From JBKHDT01 sp046541195 (GTDB taxonomy: Bacteria > Pseudomonadota > Gammaproteobacteria > Halothiobacillales > Halothiobacillaceae), in the NCBI GenBank assembly GCA_046541195.1, contig JBKHDT010000003.1, positions 10,458 through 74,457 of the forward strand: a DNA stretch of 64,000 bases. The letters run 5' to 3'. Positions 26,548-35,400 of this stretch are shown here, piece after piece (the stretch's first letter is position 1; every line of letters starts with the position of its first letter). A program made the position numbers and the translations under genes. Below the pieces are notes generated by a model. The model was not told the DNA's origin, made no database searches, and saw nothing but the letters and a program-made list of their open reading frames with translations.

Positions 26548-26580
26548 GAGGGCCGACCTGTTGTCGGCCCTCTTGCTTTT
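26548..26580 (+). terminator. Intrinsic terminator of the lipoprotein gene
   Basis: GAGGGCCGAC (26548-26557) pairs perfectly with GTCGGCCCTC (26563-26572) around a 5-base loop, followed by TTGCTTTT. Confidence 0.85.
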
Positions 26581-27074
26581 GGGGCGCGGTTTCCCGGGTT
26601 CTCGGCACCGGCGGCTGGCGCACGGGGGGCGTGCTGCAAGGGAACCTGCACGAAGCATTCACGGCTTCGCCGGCACGCCTCCGCGTTCAACAACGCCCGG
26701 CCCGGCCTGCCCAAGTGACAGGCTTGCGCCACGGTACGTCGGGCTGTCTACGCCCCGATCGGGAATCTGAAGCAATCGAGCCGGGGTTCTTTGGTCAGCG
26801 CACTGCACGAGTCACCCGGTGCACCGCCGAACCGCAGATACCACGAATAGGGCAGTGGGAAAGGCGGCCCGGGCGCCTGAAACCGCGCGCAGCGCGCCAG
26901 CGCAGTCCGCGCGGGCCGGTAGGGGTGATCGTCCCGACCGCCGGAATCAGGAAGGACATGGTCACGGATATCAGCCGCACGAACATCCGGTCATGGTGCC
27001 GGACACGAATGCGTCTCACGCGCCCGAGGCGGCTGGCATGCGCGATCCGGTTGGGCGGCGGGGCCGCCTGTCGG
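26581..27074. other. About 500 bp without a recognisable gene
   Basis: This lies between the terminator of the lipoprotein gene and the convergent glutaredoxin gene. The open frames are short, lack family likeness and look like chance frames in GC-rich DNA. I see no tRNA, repeat or promoter in it. Confidence 0.5.
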
Positions 27075-27479
27075 TCACTGCTTCGGTTTCCCGGGTGGTT
27101 CGGAAGGGCCGAACTCGCGCTCCAGCCAGGCCACGATATCGGCCGACTCGTACATCCAGGTGTCGCTGCCATCGGCGTTGCGTATCCGCAGGCAGGGCAC
27201 CTTGCGTTCTCCGCCGCCGCCTTCGAGATCTTCGCCATGCGGGCTGACCAGCGCGTTGCGTGTCTCGATATCCAGGGACAGTCGCTTGCATGCCCGGCGC
27301 ACGCGAATGCAGAACGGGCAGGTCGGGAACTGGTACAGGGCCAGGTCTGCAACGCGCCGATCCACCTCGGCCTGCTGCTCGGGACTGCGCTGTACCCCGC
27401 GGGGCGTGGTGAGCCGTTCCCAGGCCAGCAGGGGTGGGCCGAGGAGGGTGCGGACGGTTCTGAAGAACAGGCGGATCAT
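27075..27479 (-). CDS. Glutaredoxin-like protein
   Basis: The 134-residue product has an N-terminal segment of about 45 residues (possibly membrane-associating: MIRLFFRTVRTLLGPPLLAW). A glutaredoxin fold follows with LYQFPTCPFCIRVRRACKRL (redox CPFC), a conserved cis-proline in KVPCLRI, and the C-terminal MYESADIVAWLEREFG. It probably handles glutathione-linked thiol-disulfide exchange. It lies 58 bp downstream of the GlcF-like gene on the same strand and may share its transcript. Confidence 0.88.
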   Translation of the reverse strand: MIRLFFRTVRTLLGPPLLAWERLTTPRGVQRSPEQQAEVDRRVADLALYQFPTCPFCIRVRRACKRLSLDIETRNALVSPHGEDLEGGGGERKVPCLRIRNADGSDTWMYESADIVAWLEREFGPSEPPGKPKQ

Positions 27480-27537
27480 GGTGACTGGTGGTTTCTCGTC
27501 AGAAGTTCGAATGTTTGCTGGATTGCGCCTTGATCAC

Positions 27538-28827
27538 TCAGTCACCGGAAAGGTGCCGGGCGATCAGTTGCACGGGATGCTGCACCCGCAGCCTGCTGCC
27601 GCGCTGCCCAAGTCCGACATTCAGGTGCAGGATGCAGCCGGCGTTGGTGCTGACCAGGTCGTCGGGATCAAGCGCCTCGATCGTGTCGAGCTTGGGCGCC
27701 CTGAGCGCCCGGGCCTGTTCGGGGTGTGTCAGGCGCCGCAGGCCGGCCGAGCCGCAGCAGAGCGCATTGCCCGGCAGGGTGGCGACCTCCAGCTGCGGAA
27801 TGCGTCGCAGCAGGCGCTCGCCGGCATCGGGGTCACGAAGCACATTGCGCTGCGAGCAGGGCAGATGCACCGCGACCTTTCGCCCTCTGGCCGGGACCAG
27901 CTCGGGCCAGGCGGCCTCAGGCACCCGGGCGAGAAAGTCTGTCAACTCCTCGACCGGTGGTGCCCCGATTGCCTGTTCGCGCCATTCGGCCACGCAGGCC
28001 GTGGAGGTGCCGATCACGCGCTCGACGTCCATGGCCCTGAATGCCTCGACATTCCGGGCAATCAGCGCATCCGCCCGGTCGACGGCGCCATCGTGCCGGT
28101 GCATGGCGCCGCAACAGCCCTGAGCCCGTGGGACCACGACGGTCCATCCGAGCCTCGTGAGCACCTTCAGGGCCGCCCGCGTCGTGTCAGCGTCCAGCGA
28201 GGTGCCCATGCATCCGATAAACAGGCCCACCCGGCCGCGATACGCCGTGGTGGCGGGGTGTATGCCGATCGGATCGGTCGGCCAGGGCAGTGGACGCGGC
28301 AGGGCGTCGGCGGCAGGTCCGGCGAGGGCCCGCGTGAGTTTCCCAAGCCCGATGCGATCGCTCAGCGCCTGCGCGCCGACCAGCACGCTCAGGCGGGCCC
28401 GGTGCGTCAAGACCCGATCGCGCCATCGCGCGGCGGACTCGTTCGCCTTGCCTGAGGCGCGAAGTTCCTGGCGGGCACCATCGATCAGACGTCCGTAGGG
28501 CACGCCGGATGGACACATCTGCTCGCAGGCGCGACAGCCCAGGCAGGCGTCCAGGTGCCCGGCCACGTGGTCATCCACCGGTAACCGCCCTTGGTTCAGG
28601 GCCAGCATCAGGGCAATGCGGCCCCGTGGGCCATCGGCCTCATTGCGCTCAAGCCCATAGGTCGGGCAATGGGGCAGGCACAGGCCGCACATGACGCAGC
28701 TGTTCGCATCGGCCAGACGCTCAGCCGCTGCGGTGCGCCTTGCGCCCTGCTCGGGCGCGTCGGAGCGCTCCGTTGCGGGCGGACCACCTGGTTCAGCGTG
28801 CGTGCTCGGCAAGCCTGGCTTGTTCAT
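27538..28827 (-). CDS. GlcF-like Fe-S oxidoreductase subunit (orphan)
   Basis: The product of about 429 residues has two 4Fe-4S motifs, CVMCGLCLPHCP and CLGCRACEQMCP. Two CCG domains follow (GCCGAMHRHDG near the middle, LCCGSAGL near the end), as in glycolate oxidase subunit GlcF and related heterodisulfide-reductase-like proteins. No glcD or glcE flavoprotein gene is adjacent, so the electron donor is unknown. Starts at 28878 or 28857 are also possible; the N-terminal 40 residues are low complexity and not diagnostic. Confidence 0.85.
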   Translation of the reverse strand: MNKPGLPSTHAEPGGPPATERSDAPEQGARRTAAAERLADANSCVMCGLCLPHCPTYGLERNEADGPRGRIALMLALNQGRLPVDDHVAGHLDACLGCRACEQMCPSGVPYGRLIDGARQELRASGKANESAARWRDRVLTHRARLSVLVGAQALSDRIGLGKLTRALAGPAADALPRPLPWPTDPIGIHPATTAYRGRVGLFIGCMGTSLDADTTRAALKVLTRLGWTVVVPRAQGCCGAMHRHDGAVDRADALIARNVEAFRAMDVERVIGTSTACVAEWREQAIGAPPVEELTDFLARVPEAAWPELVPARGRKVAVHLPCSQRNVLRDPDAGERLLRRIPQLEVATLPGNALCCGSAGLRRLTHPEQARALRAPKLDTIEALDPDDLVSTNAGCILHLNVGLGQRGSRLRVQHPVQLIARHLSGD

Positions 28828-28985
28828 GCTCTCGTGTATCGTCGCTGGGGCCAGCATGGCTGGTCGGGCACCCATCATAACCCGGTGCCGGATGTGGGCC
28901 GAACCGATTGCCGCGAACGGAACAGGGTTGTCCGCGGCGCATCCACCGCTTGCGCGCGGCCCGATAATTAGAATATCATTACATA

Positions 28986-29058
28986 ATGAATTGCCTATAT
29001 TCCTCCTTGGTCAATTCATGCGCATGGCCCCGGGCACGACTGTGCCCGGGGTTTTTTT
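28986..29058 (+). ncRNA. Candidate small RNA with anti-Shine-Dalgarno loop
   Basis: ATGAATTG (28986-28993) and CAATTCAT (29012-29019) form a perfect 8-bp stem whose 18-base loop contains CCTCCTT (29002-29008), complementary to AAGGAGG. Eight bases later a 10-bp terminator hairpin with T7 ends the unit. A possible promoter (TTGCGC at 28950-28955, 18-bp spacer, TATCAT at 28974-28979) would start RNA close to 28986, giving about 73 nt. No open frame explains it. The same stretch is AT-rich and is also the divergent upstream region of the GlcF-like gene, so the upstream AT-richness may serve that gene instead. Confidence 0.5.
29028..29058 (+). terminator. Strong intrinsic terminator upstream of rplM
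   Basis: CCCCGGGCAC (29028-29037) pairs perfectly with GTGCCCGGGG (29042-29051) over a GACT loop, followed by seven T. No plus-strand protein gene ends before it. Confidence 0.85.
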
Positions 29059-29208
29059 GCATTGTGCCCGCGCGGCATGGGCAAAGCCCCGCCGGGCACG
29101 CCCCGTGAAATCCGGCCGGGAACCGCCTGCCGCGAGGGCAGCGGCTCCGGCGGCACGTCTGGCCATGCACGCGGAGCAGGCGAAGCCCATGGCCCCGGGC
29201 AGGGTGTG

Positions 29209-29231
29209 CCGCGGCAACCGCGGTTTTTTTT
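29209..29231 (+). terminator. Second intrinsic terminator upstream of rplM
   Basis: CCGCGG (29209-29214), loop CAA and CCGCGG (29218-29223) are followed by eight T (29224-29231). It lies just before the rplM promoter and ends whatever RNA comes from 29059-29208, in which I see no gene. Confidence 0.65.
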
Positions 29232-29241
29232 GGAGAAGGAC

Positions 29242-29270
29242 TTGTCCCATCTTGGACCCTGCGCTAGAAT
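29242..29270 (+). promoter_or_regulatory. rplM-rpsI promoter
   Basis: TTGTCC (29242-29247), a 17-bp spacer and TAGAAT (29265-29270) lie 47 bp before the rplM start. Confidence 0.7.
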
Positions 29271-29317
29271 CCGCGGCCTTATTTGAATCAAGCCGCTTCC
29301 TTGGGAGCCCTACGCTA

Positions 29318-29746
29318 ATGAAAACCTATTCAGCCAAGCCGGCCGAGGTGAAGCGCGACTGGTACGTGGTTGACGCTTCGGGCAAGACGCTCGGTCGTCT
29401 CGCCACCGAGTTGGCGCGTCGCCTGCGCGGCAAGCACAAGGCGGAGTACACGCCGCACGTTGATACCGGCGATTACATCGTGGTGATCAACGCAGACAAG
29501 ATTCAGGTCACGGGCAACAAGGCCCAGGACAAGATGTATCACTTCCACACCGGCTTTATCGGCAACATGCGCCACTTCAGCTTCGACAAGATGATGGAGC
29601 GCAAGCCCGAGCGTGTGATTGAACTCGCCGTGAAGGGCATGCTGCCGAAGAACGCGCTGGGTCGCCAGATGTTCCGCAAGCTGCGCGTCTACTCCGGTGC
29701 CGAGCACAACCACGCTGCACAGCAGCCCAAGTCGCTGGAAATCTGA
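29318..29746 (+). CDS. rplM: 50S ribosomal protein L13
   Basis: This is an early-assembly protein of the large subunit. The 142-residue product has the family start KTYSAKPAEVKRDWYVVDA, the segment GKTLGRLATELARRLRGKHK, HVDTGDYIVVINADKIQVTG and the C-terminal GMLPKNALGRQMFRKLRVY. GGAG precedes the start by eight bases. It forms an operon with rpsI, 10 bp apart, with its own promoter. Confidence 0.98.
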   Translation: MKTYSAKPAEVKRDWYVVDASGKTLGRLATELARRLRGKHKAEYTPHVDTGDYIVVINADKIQVTGNKAQDKMYHFHTGFIGNMRHFSFDKMMERKPERVIELAVKGMLPKNALGRQMFRKLRVYSGAEHNHAAQQPKSLEI

Positions 29747-29756
29747 CGGAGTCATC

Positions 29757-30149
29757 ATGGCAGTCACGCAAAACTACGGAACCGGACGCCGCAAGACCTC
29801 GGCCGCGCGCGTCTTCCTGCGGCCGGGTACCGGCAATATCACCGTCAATGGCAAGCCGCTGGACGAGTTCTTCGGCCGGGAAACCGCCCGCATGATCGTG
29901 CGTCAGCCCCTGCAGCTTCTGGAATCCGCGGACCGGTTTGATGTGTTCGTCACCGTGTCCGGCGGCGGCATCAGCGGTCAGGCCGGTGCGATCCGCCATG
30001 GCCTGACCCGTGCGCTGATCGACTACGACGAGGCCAACCGCGCGCCGTTGCGTCAGGCCGGGTTCGTCACCCGCGATGCGCGGGAAGTCGAGCGCAAGAA
30101 AGTCGGCCTGCGCAAGGCGCGTCGCGCGGTCCAGTTCTCCAAGCGCTGA
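29757..30149 (+). CDS. rpsI: 30S ribosomal protein S9
   Basis: This small-subunit protein's C-terminal tail reaches the P-site tRNA. The 130-residue product has YGTGRRKTSAARVFLRPGTG, GGGISGQAGAIRHGLTRAL and the terminal AVQFSKR, the conserved SKR end. ACGGAG precedes the start. It is followed after 45 bp by a terminator. Confidence 0.98.
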   Translation: MAVTQNYGTGRRKTSAARVFLRPGTGNITVNGKPLDEFFGRETARMIVRQPLQLLESADRFDVFVTVSGGGISGQAGAIRHGLTRALIDYDEANRAPLRQAGFVTRDAREVERKKVGLRKARRAVQFSKR

Positions 30150-30194
30150 TCCCGGAAGCGCCCGGTCCTTACACCGCCTGGCAACATGGCCAAG

Positions 30195-30230
30195 AACCCG
30201 CGTTACGCCCTCGCGTGCCGCGGGTTTTTT
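30195..30230 (+). terminator. Intrinsic terminator of rplM-rpsI
   Basis: AACCCGCG (30195-30202) pairs with CGCGGGTT (30219-30226); the loop has a small inner hairpin and a T-run to 30230 follows. Confidence 0.85.
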
Positions 30231-30339
30231 CGTGTCTGCCCATTGCCGATCGGGCGGCCGTTTTCAGGCCGGACCCCGTTATTTGCGGGACATCTCGCGT
30301 GAAAGGTGCGCCGCGGGACCGCGAACCGTCCCCGGGGTT

Positions 30340-30570
30340 TCAGTGCAGGCTTTCGTTCAGGGCGTCGACCACCTCGGCCCAGTCATCGTCCTGAGCGACG
30401 GCTTCTCTCAGGAAGGCGGCCTGACTTGGGGACCAGAACGGCGCATCCTGCAACTGCATGTTGTGCGGAAGCGGCGCGTGGTCCTCGATGAACCGGTCGA
30501 TCTCTTCCTCGCAGTTGGGCAGGCCGAGCTGCGCGAACAACTCGGCAAGCGAGTGAAACGGTTGGTCCAT
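30340..30570 (-). CDS. DUF2789 family protein
   Basis: This 76-residue protein is of unknown function. The pattern is that of DUF2789: an N-terminal LAELFAQLGLPNCEEEIDRFIEDH, the central DAPFWSPSQAAFLREAV and the terminal DDDWAEVVDALNESL. It is acidic and soluble, with no signal peptide. It is transcribed away from the GlcG-like gene and has no operon partner. Confidence 0.88.
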   Translation of the reverse strand: MDQPFHSLAELFAQLGLPNCEEEIDRFIEDHAPLPHNMQLQDAPFWSPSQAAFLREAVAQDDDWAEVVDALNESLH

Positions 30571-30757
30571 GACTTACTCCCCCGTGTGCGTGGTGTCGAA
30601 TCGTCGCGGCCGAGTCAACCCGTGCCCGACCGCTCCATGGGGAATCTGCGTCCCCCTGCTTCATGTGAACCAGGCGGGCAGATCCCCGCCGCCGGTTCGA
30701 CGCACACCCTAGCCAATCTGGGCCGGGCGTCGCTGTCATTCGAGTGTAACAGTCTCG

Positions 30758-30796
30758 CGCACGAACCGTTGTCTGTTCGGTGTGTGCGTTTTTTTT
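30758..30796 (+). terminator. Terminator inside the upstream region of the GlcG-like gene
   Basis: CGCACGAACCG (30758-30768) pairs with CGGTGTGTGCG (30778-30788) with one G-U and one A-G mismatch, followed by eight T (30789-30796). It lies 91 bp before the next plus-strand start, and no plus-strand gene ends before it. The next bases form another hairpin, CGGGCAA (30797-30803) with TTGCCCG (30813-30819). Confidence 0.65.
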
Positions 30797-30887
30797 CGGG
30801 CAATCGCCGTGGTTGCCCGGAAGGCCCGCCGCCTGGCGACGCGGGCGCGTCGGTTCGATACGGAATGCTTTTTTGAAAGGAAATGTC

Positions 30888-31391
30888 ATGAAAAACCTGC
30901 ATGTGATGGCCGGCTTGCTGCCGGCACTGCTTGCCGGCCCCGCCGTGGCGGCTCCGGCCTTCGACGCACCACCTGCCATCGAGGTGTGGCAGTTGCATCC
31001 GGACGCGGCCTTGTTCGCGGCGCAGCATGCGCTCGAGGCGTGCCGGCAGGCCGGCTATCACACCGTGGCCGTGTCCGTGGTCGATCGCCGGCATGGAGAG
31101 ATGGTCATGCTCCGGGATGCGGCCGCACCCCGGATCACCGTGGAGGTGGCCAGGGCCAAGGCGTATACCGCGAATCAATTCAGCGCCGCCACCTCGAGCC
31201 TGACCGACTTTCATGACGGTCCGCTGGCGCACCGGGACCAGGTGTTCCTGGATGCCGGCGGGGTGCCCATCGAATCGGGCGGAACCGTCTACGGTGCCAT
31301 CGGTGTGGCCGGCGCGCCCACCCAGCCCGAGGACGAGGCCTGTGCCCGCGCGGGGGCCGACGCGCTGGCCTTTGAACTGGACATGATGTAA
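30888..31391 (+). CDS. Secreted GlcG/HbpS-like (heme-degradation domain) protein
   Basis: The 167-residue product has a clear signal peptide (to about VAAPA). A GlcG/HbpS fold follows, seen in AALFAAQHALEACRQAGY, VAVSVVDRRHGEMVMLRDAAAP, ARAKAYTANQFSAATSS and GGTVYGAIGVAGAP. Family members bind heme or small molecules; the periplasmic form has no defined reaction. AAGGA precedes the ATG at 30888. An upstream in-frame ATG at 30780 would remove the signal peptide from the N-terminus and crosses a T8 run, so I reject it. Confidence 0.85.
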   Translation: MKNLHVMAGLLPALLAGPAVAAPAFDAPPAIEVWQLHPDAALFAAQHALEACRQAGYHTVAVSVVDRRHGEMVMLRDAAAPRITVEVARAKAYTANQFSAATSSLTDFHDGPLAHRDQVFLDAGGVPIESGGTVYGAIGVAGAPTQPEDEACARAGADALAFELDMM

Positions 31392-31519
31392 CCAACCGGA
31401 ACGCCAGGTAAGCCCGGCAGAAAGTCTTCCCTGGCTGGGCGCGGTAACGCCCGGAGTGCGCTTCAGCCCGGGGTGATGGCGCCGGTGGTGGATTCAGATT
31501 CCTGGACGAACCCGATTGC

Positions 31520-32011
31520 TCATCCGCGAGAGCGTCCGGACGGGGCGGGTGGTGTCCGCTGCTGGCCGCGGTGGGCGAGCACGCGGTCGAGCTGCGCGGC
31601 AAAGGCCTGCCTTTCGCGTGGACCAAGGGGCGGCGGCCCCCCGCCGTGCAGGCCGCTGGAGCGCATGGTTTCCATGAAGTCCCGCATGTTCAGCCTGGCG
31701 CGGATGGTGTCCGGCGAAAAGGTTTCTCCGCGGGGGTGCAGCGCCTGGACGCCCCTGGCCATTGCCTCGGCGACCAGCGGAATATCTGCGCTGACCAGCA
31801 GGTCGCCGGTCCCGATCTGCTCGAGGATCAGGTCGTCGGCAGCGTCGAAACCCGCTCCGACGCGGATCATGCGGATGTTGGCGGCTCTTGGCACCGGGAT
31901 GTCGTGGTTGGCGACCAGCGTCAGCGAAATGCCGGTGCGGCGCGCGGCGCGATAGAGGATTTCCCGGATGACCACCGGGCAGGCGTCCGCATCGACCCAG
32001 ATCGTCATCAT
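31520..32011 (-). CDS. yaiI: YaiI/YqxD family protein (DUF188)
   Basis: This 163-residue PIN-like domain protein is of unknown function. It has the family opening MTIWVDADACPVVIREILYR, the middle GFDAADDLILEQIGTGDLLV with conserved acidic residues, and DIPLVAEAMARGVQALHPRG. The C-terminal GLHGGGPPPLGPRERQAFAAQ is also typical. It follows the RDD gene by 16 bp on the same strand. Confidence 0.92.
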   Translation of the reverse strand: MMTIWVDADACPVVIREILYRAARRTGISLTLVANHDIPVPRAANIRMIRVGAGFDAADDLILEQIGTGDLLVSADIPLVAEAMARGVQALHPRGETFSPDTIRARLNMRDFMETMRSSGLHGGGPPPLGPRERQAFAAQLDRVLAHRGQQRTPPAPSGRSRG

Positions 32012-32027
32012 GAACTTGGTCTCCTGT

Positions 32028-32468
32028 TCAGGTTCGGGGTCCCTTCAGGGGCCTGAGGACAGTCCGGGTGTGCGCGGCCTTTTCGTGCAGTGCGCGTCTC
32101 TCGGGGTCCAGCCGGGCAAGTGCCAGCAGCAGCCCGCCCGTGGCCATGACCGGCACGCCAACCGCGAAGTGGATGACCGCGGCGCGCAGTTTGGGTGGTT
32201 TGCCCGCCGTGTCGGTCAGTGCAATGCCCCACGCGCGCATGCCGGGGGTCTGGCCGGTCCGGCTCCAGAATCCGATGAAGTACAGCGCCGCCAGGGCCGT
32301 CAGGTAAGTCTGGTAGGCCAAGTGCCAGGGGCCGGTGGCCGGTACGGCTTCGCCACCGGTGAATGGCAGCAGCATCAAGGTTGCGATCATCCAGACGGCG
32401 ATGACCAGCATGGCATCGTAGGCGAAGGCGGCGAACCGGCGCCAGATGGGCGCGGGAGTGGGCATCAC
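32028..32468 (-). CDS. RDD family membrane protein
   Basis: The 146-residue protein has three predicted membrane segments (about 14-36, 48-68 and 92-113). The motif RRFAAFAYDAMLV gives the R-D pair, and GQTPGMRAWGIAL follows the second helix. RDD proteins are inner-membrane proteins of uncertain role. The start overlaps the mfd stop by 4 bp, so it is translated as part of mfd-rdd-yaiI. Confidence 0.87.
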   Translation of the reverse strand: MMPTPAPIWRRFAAFAYDAMLVIAVWMIATLMLLPFTGGEAVPATGPWHLAYQTYLTALAALYFIGFWSRTGQTPGMRAWGIALTDTAGKPPKLRAAVIHFAVGVPVMATGGLLLALARLDPERRALHEKAAHTRTVLRPLKGPRT

Positions 32469-35400
32469 GCGCCCCCCCGCCCGTCCGGGCCGCCGAGATG
32501 GTCCAGCAACTCGTGGGCGGTGGCTACTCGTCTGGCCGGGTCGGACAGATCCTGCTGAATCCGGAGTGTCTCGCCGGTCAGGCGGTAGGTCTGCGGATGC
32601 TGCTGCACCAGTTCGATAATGCGCATCGGCTCGATTTGCGGGCGCTCCGTGAACAGGATTCGTCCGCCACCGGCCGCGAATTCCATCTTGACGATGCCCA
32701 TCGGCGTGGCCCGCTGGCGCAGGCCGGTGACCGTCATCAGGGTGCGGACCGGCTCGGGCAGCAGGCCGAAGCGGTCGATCAGCTCCACGCGCATCTCGTC
32801 AAGGGCGGACGGGGTTTCGGTATTCGCGATGCGCTTGTACAGGATCAGTCGCGTATGCACGTCGGGCACGTAGTCGGCCGGTATCAGGGCCGGAAGCCCC
32901 AGGTCGATTTCGGCCCCGTGGTGCAATGGCTTGTCCAGCTGGGGGGTGTTGCCGGACTTGAGCGCCTTGACCGTGCGCTCGAGCAGCTCCATGTACAGGG
33001 TGAACCCGACTTCATGCATCTGGCCGCTCTGGTTTTCTCCGAGCAGTTCGCCGGCCCCGCGAATTTCCAGATCATGCGTCGCGAGCGTGAAGCCCACGCC
33101 CAGATCCTCAAGCTGCTCGATGGCCTCCAGCCGCTTGCTGGCATCGGCCGTCAACGTGCGCCGGTCCGGGACGATGAGGTAGGCATACGCCCGATGATGC
33201 GAGCGGCCCACCCGGCCACGGATCTGGTGCAGCTGGGCCAGGCCCAGCTTGTCCGCCCGGTTGATCAGGATGGTATTGGCGGTCGGGACGTCGATGCCCG
33301 ACTCGATGATCGTGGTGGCCACCAGCACGTTGAACCGTTGGTGATAAAAGTCGGCCATGACCTGTTCGAGCGCCCGCTCGGGCATTCGGCCGTGGGCGAC
33401 GCGCGCTCGCGCCTCGGGCACCAGTTCCTCGAGCTCCCGCGCCACCCGCTCGATGCTGCGGACCTCGTTGTGCAGAAAGTAGATCTGTCCGCCACGCTTG
33501 AGCTCCCGCAGCACCGCCTCCCGAACCAGGGCGCCGTCCCACTCGGTAACCAGGGTTTTTACGGCAAGCCGTTCGCGAGGCGGCGTGGCGATGATCGACA
33601 GCTCCCGTATTCCGGAGAGCGCCATGTTGAGCGTGCGCGGAATCGGTGTGGCGGTCAGGGTCAGCAGGTCCACTTCGGCCCGCAGCGCCTTGAGTCGCTC
33701 TTTGTCGCGCACTCCGAAACGGTGTTCCTCGTCGATGATCATCAATCCCAGGCGCTTGAACCGGGTCTGACCCTGCAGCAGCTTGTGGGTGCCGATGATG
33801 ATATCGACCTTGCCCGCCTCGACGTCCGCCAGCACGGTGTTGGCCTTGCCGGACCCGCTCAGTCTCGAAAGCCCCTCAATGCGGACCGGCCAGTTGGCGA
33901 AGCGGTCCCGGAAATTGCGCAGGTGCTGTTCGGCCAGCAGCGTCGTTGGCACCAGGACCGCGACCTGCATGCCATCGCGGACCGCGACGAACGCGGCACG
34001 CATGGCGACCTCGGTCTTGCCGAAGCCGACATCCCCGCAGACCACCCGATCCATGGGCCGGGGGGCGCGCATGTCCAGGAGTACCGAGTCGATCGCCGCT
34101 TGCTGGTCGGTCGTGGTCTCGAAGGGAAACTCCTCGGCAAAACGGCGGTAGTCCTCGTCCGGGGTGCCGAATGAATGGCCCTTGCGGGCTGCGCGCCGGG
34201 CATGGATGTCCAGCAGTTCGGCCGCCACGTCCCGGACCTGCTCCGCTGCCTTGCGGCGCGCCTTTTCCCACTGGTTGCTGCCCAGGCGGTGCAGGGGGGC
34301 CGCCTCGTCGCCCGCCCCGGTGTACCGAGAAATCAGGTGCAGGGCGGAAACCGGCACGTAAAGCCGGTCGTCGTTGGCGTACTCGAGCAGCAGGAACTCC
34401 TGCTCGATGCCGTTCATGTCCAGGGTGACCAGCCCGCGATAGCGGCCGACCCCGTGGTCCTCGTGGACGACCGGCGCGCCCTCCGCCAGCTCGGTGAGAT
34501 TGTGAATCAGCGCATCCGCATCACGCGTGCGCGTCGTCGGACGCCGACGCTGCCCGACCCGTTCCGCGAACAGGTCGGTCTCTGCCACCAGGGCCAGCTC
34601 GCCTCCGTCGAGCACCGCGCCTTGCTCGATCGGTGCCACGGTGATGGCCAGACGCAGCGTGTCGTCCTGCTCGAATGCCGGCCAGCCCGAAATCGTGCCA
34701 ACCGGCAGACCTGCCGAACCCAGCGATTCGATCAGCGCTTCGCGGCGACCGGCGGACTCGGCTGCAATCAATGTCCGGCCGGAAAAATCGCCAAGAAACT
34801 GCGCGAGGGCGCCAAACGGGTTGTCCCTGCGGCTGTCCACGGACAGGTCGGGGAGCGGATCACCGGGCAACCGGATCGCCTGGGGCAGGGACGGATCGTC
34901 GGGGTCGATGCCAAGAAGACGGGGAAGGGCGCCGATTCCCGCGTCGATCCGGGATCGGGGCAGGTAGATTTCCTCGGGGGAGAGAATGGGACGCTCCGGG
35001 TCGTGCCGGCGTTGCGCGTAGCGTTCCGAGGCTTCCTCGAAAAACCGGTCACAGGCGGTCAGTGCCCCGGGCAGTGTCACGGCGACGGTTTCTGGCGGCA
35101 GGTAGTCGAACAGCGTCGCGGTCTGGTCGAAGAACAGTGGCAGGTAGGACTCGATACCTGCCGGCAGCAGGCCGTCGCTCATCTGCCGGTAGACCAGCGA
35201 GCGTGCCGGGTCGCCCTCGAACCGGTTTCGGTAATTGCGCCGGAACGTGGCGATGCCCTGTTCGTCGATGGGCATCTCGCGGGCGGGCAGCAGCTCGACG
35301 CGATCGATCCGGTCGATGGAGCGCTGGGTTTCCGGTTCGAAGGGGCGCAGCGAGTCGATCACGTCGTCGAACAGGTCGATGCGCAACGGCTGCTCCAGCC

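Noticed and set aside
29000..29012. Strong AAGGAGG on the minus strand as a ribosome site for the GlcF-like gene
   Set aside because: No ATG, GTG or TTG lies at workable spacing in an open frame; the nearest ATG is followed at once by a stop. It is better explained as the loop of the plus-strand RNA.
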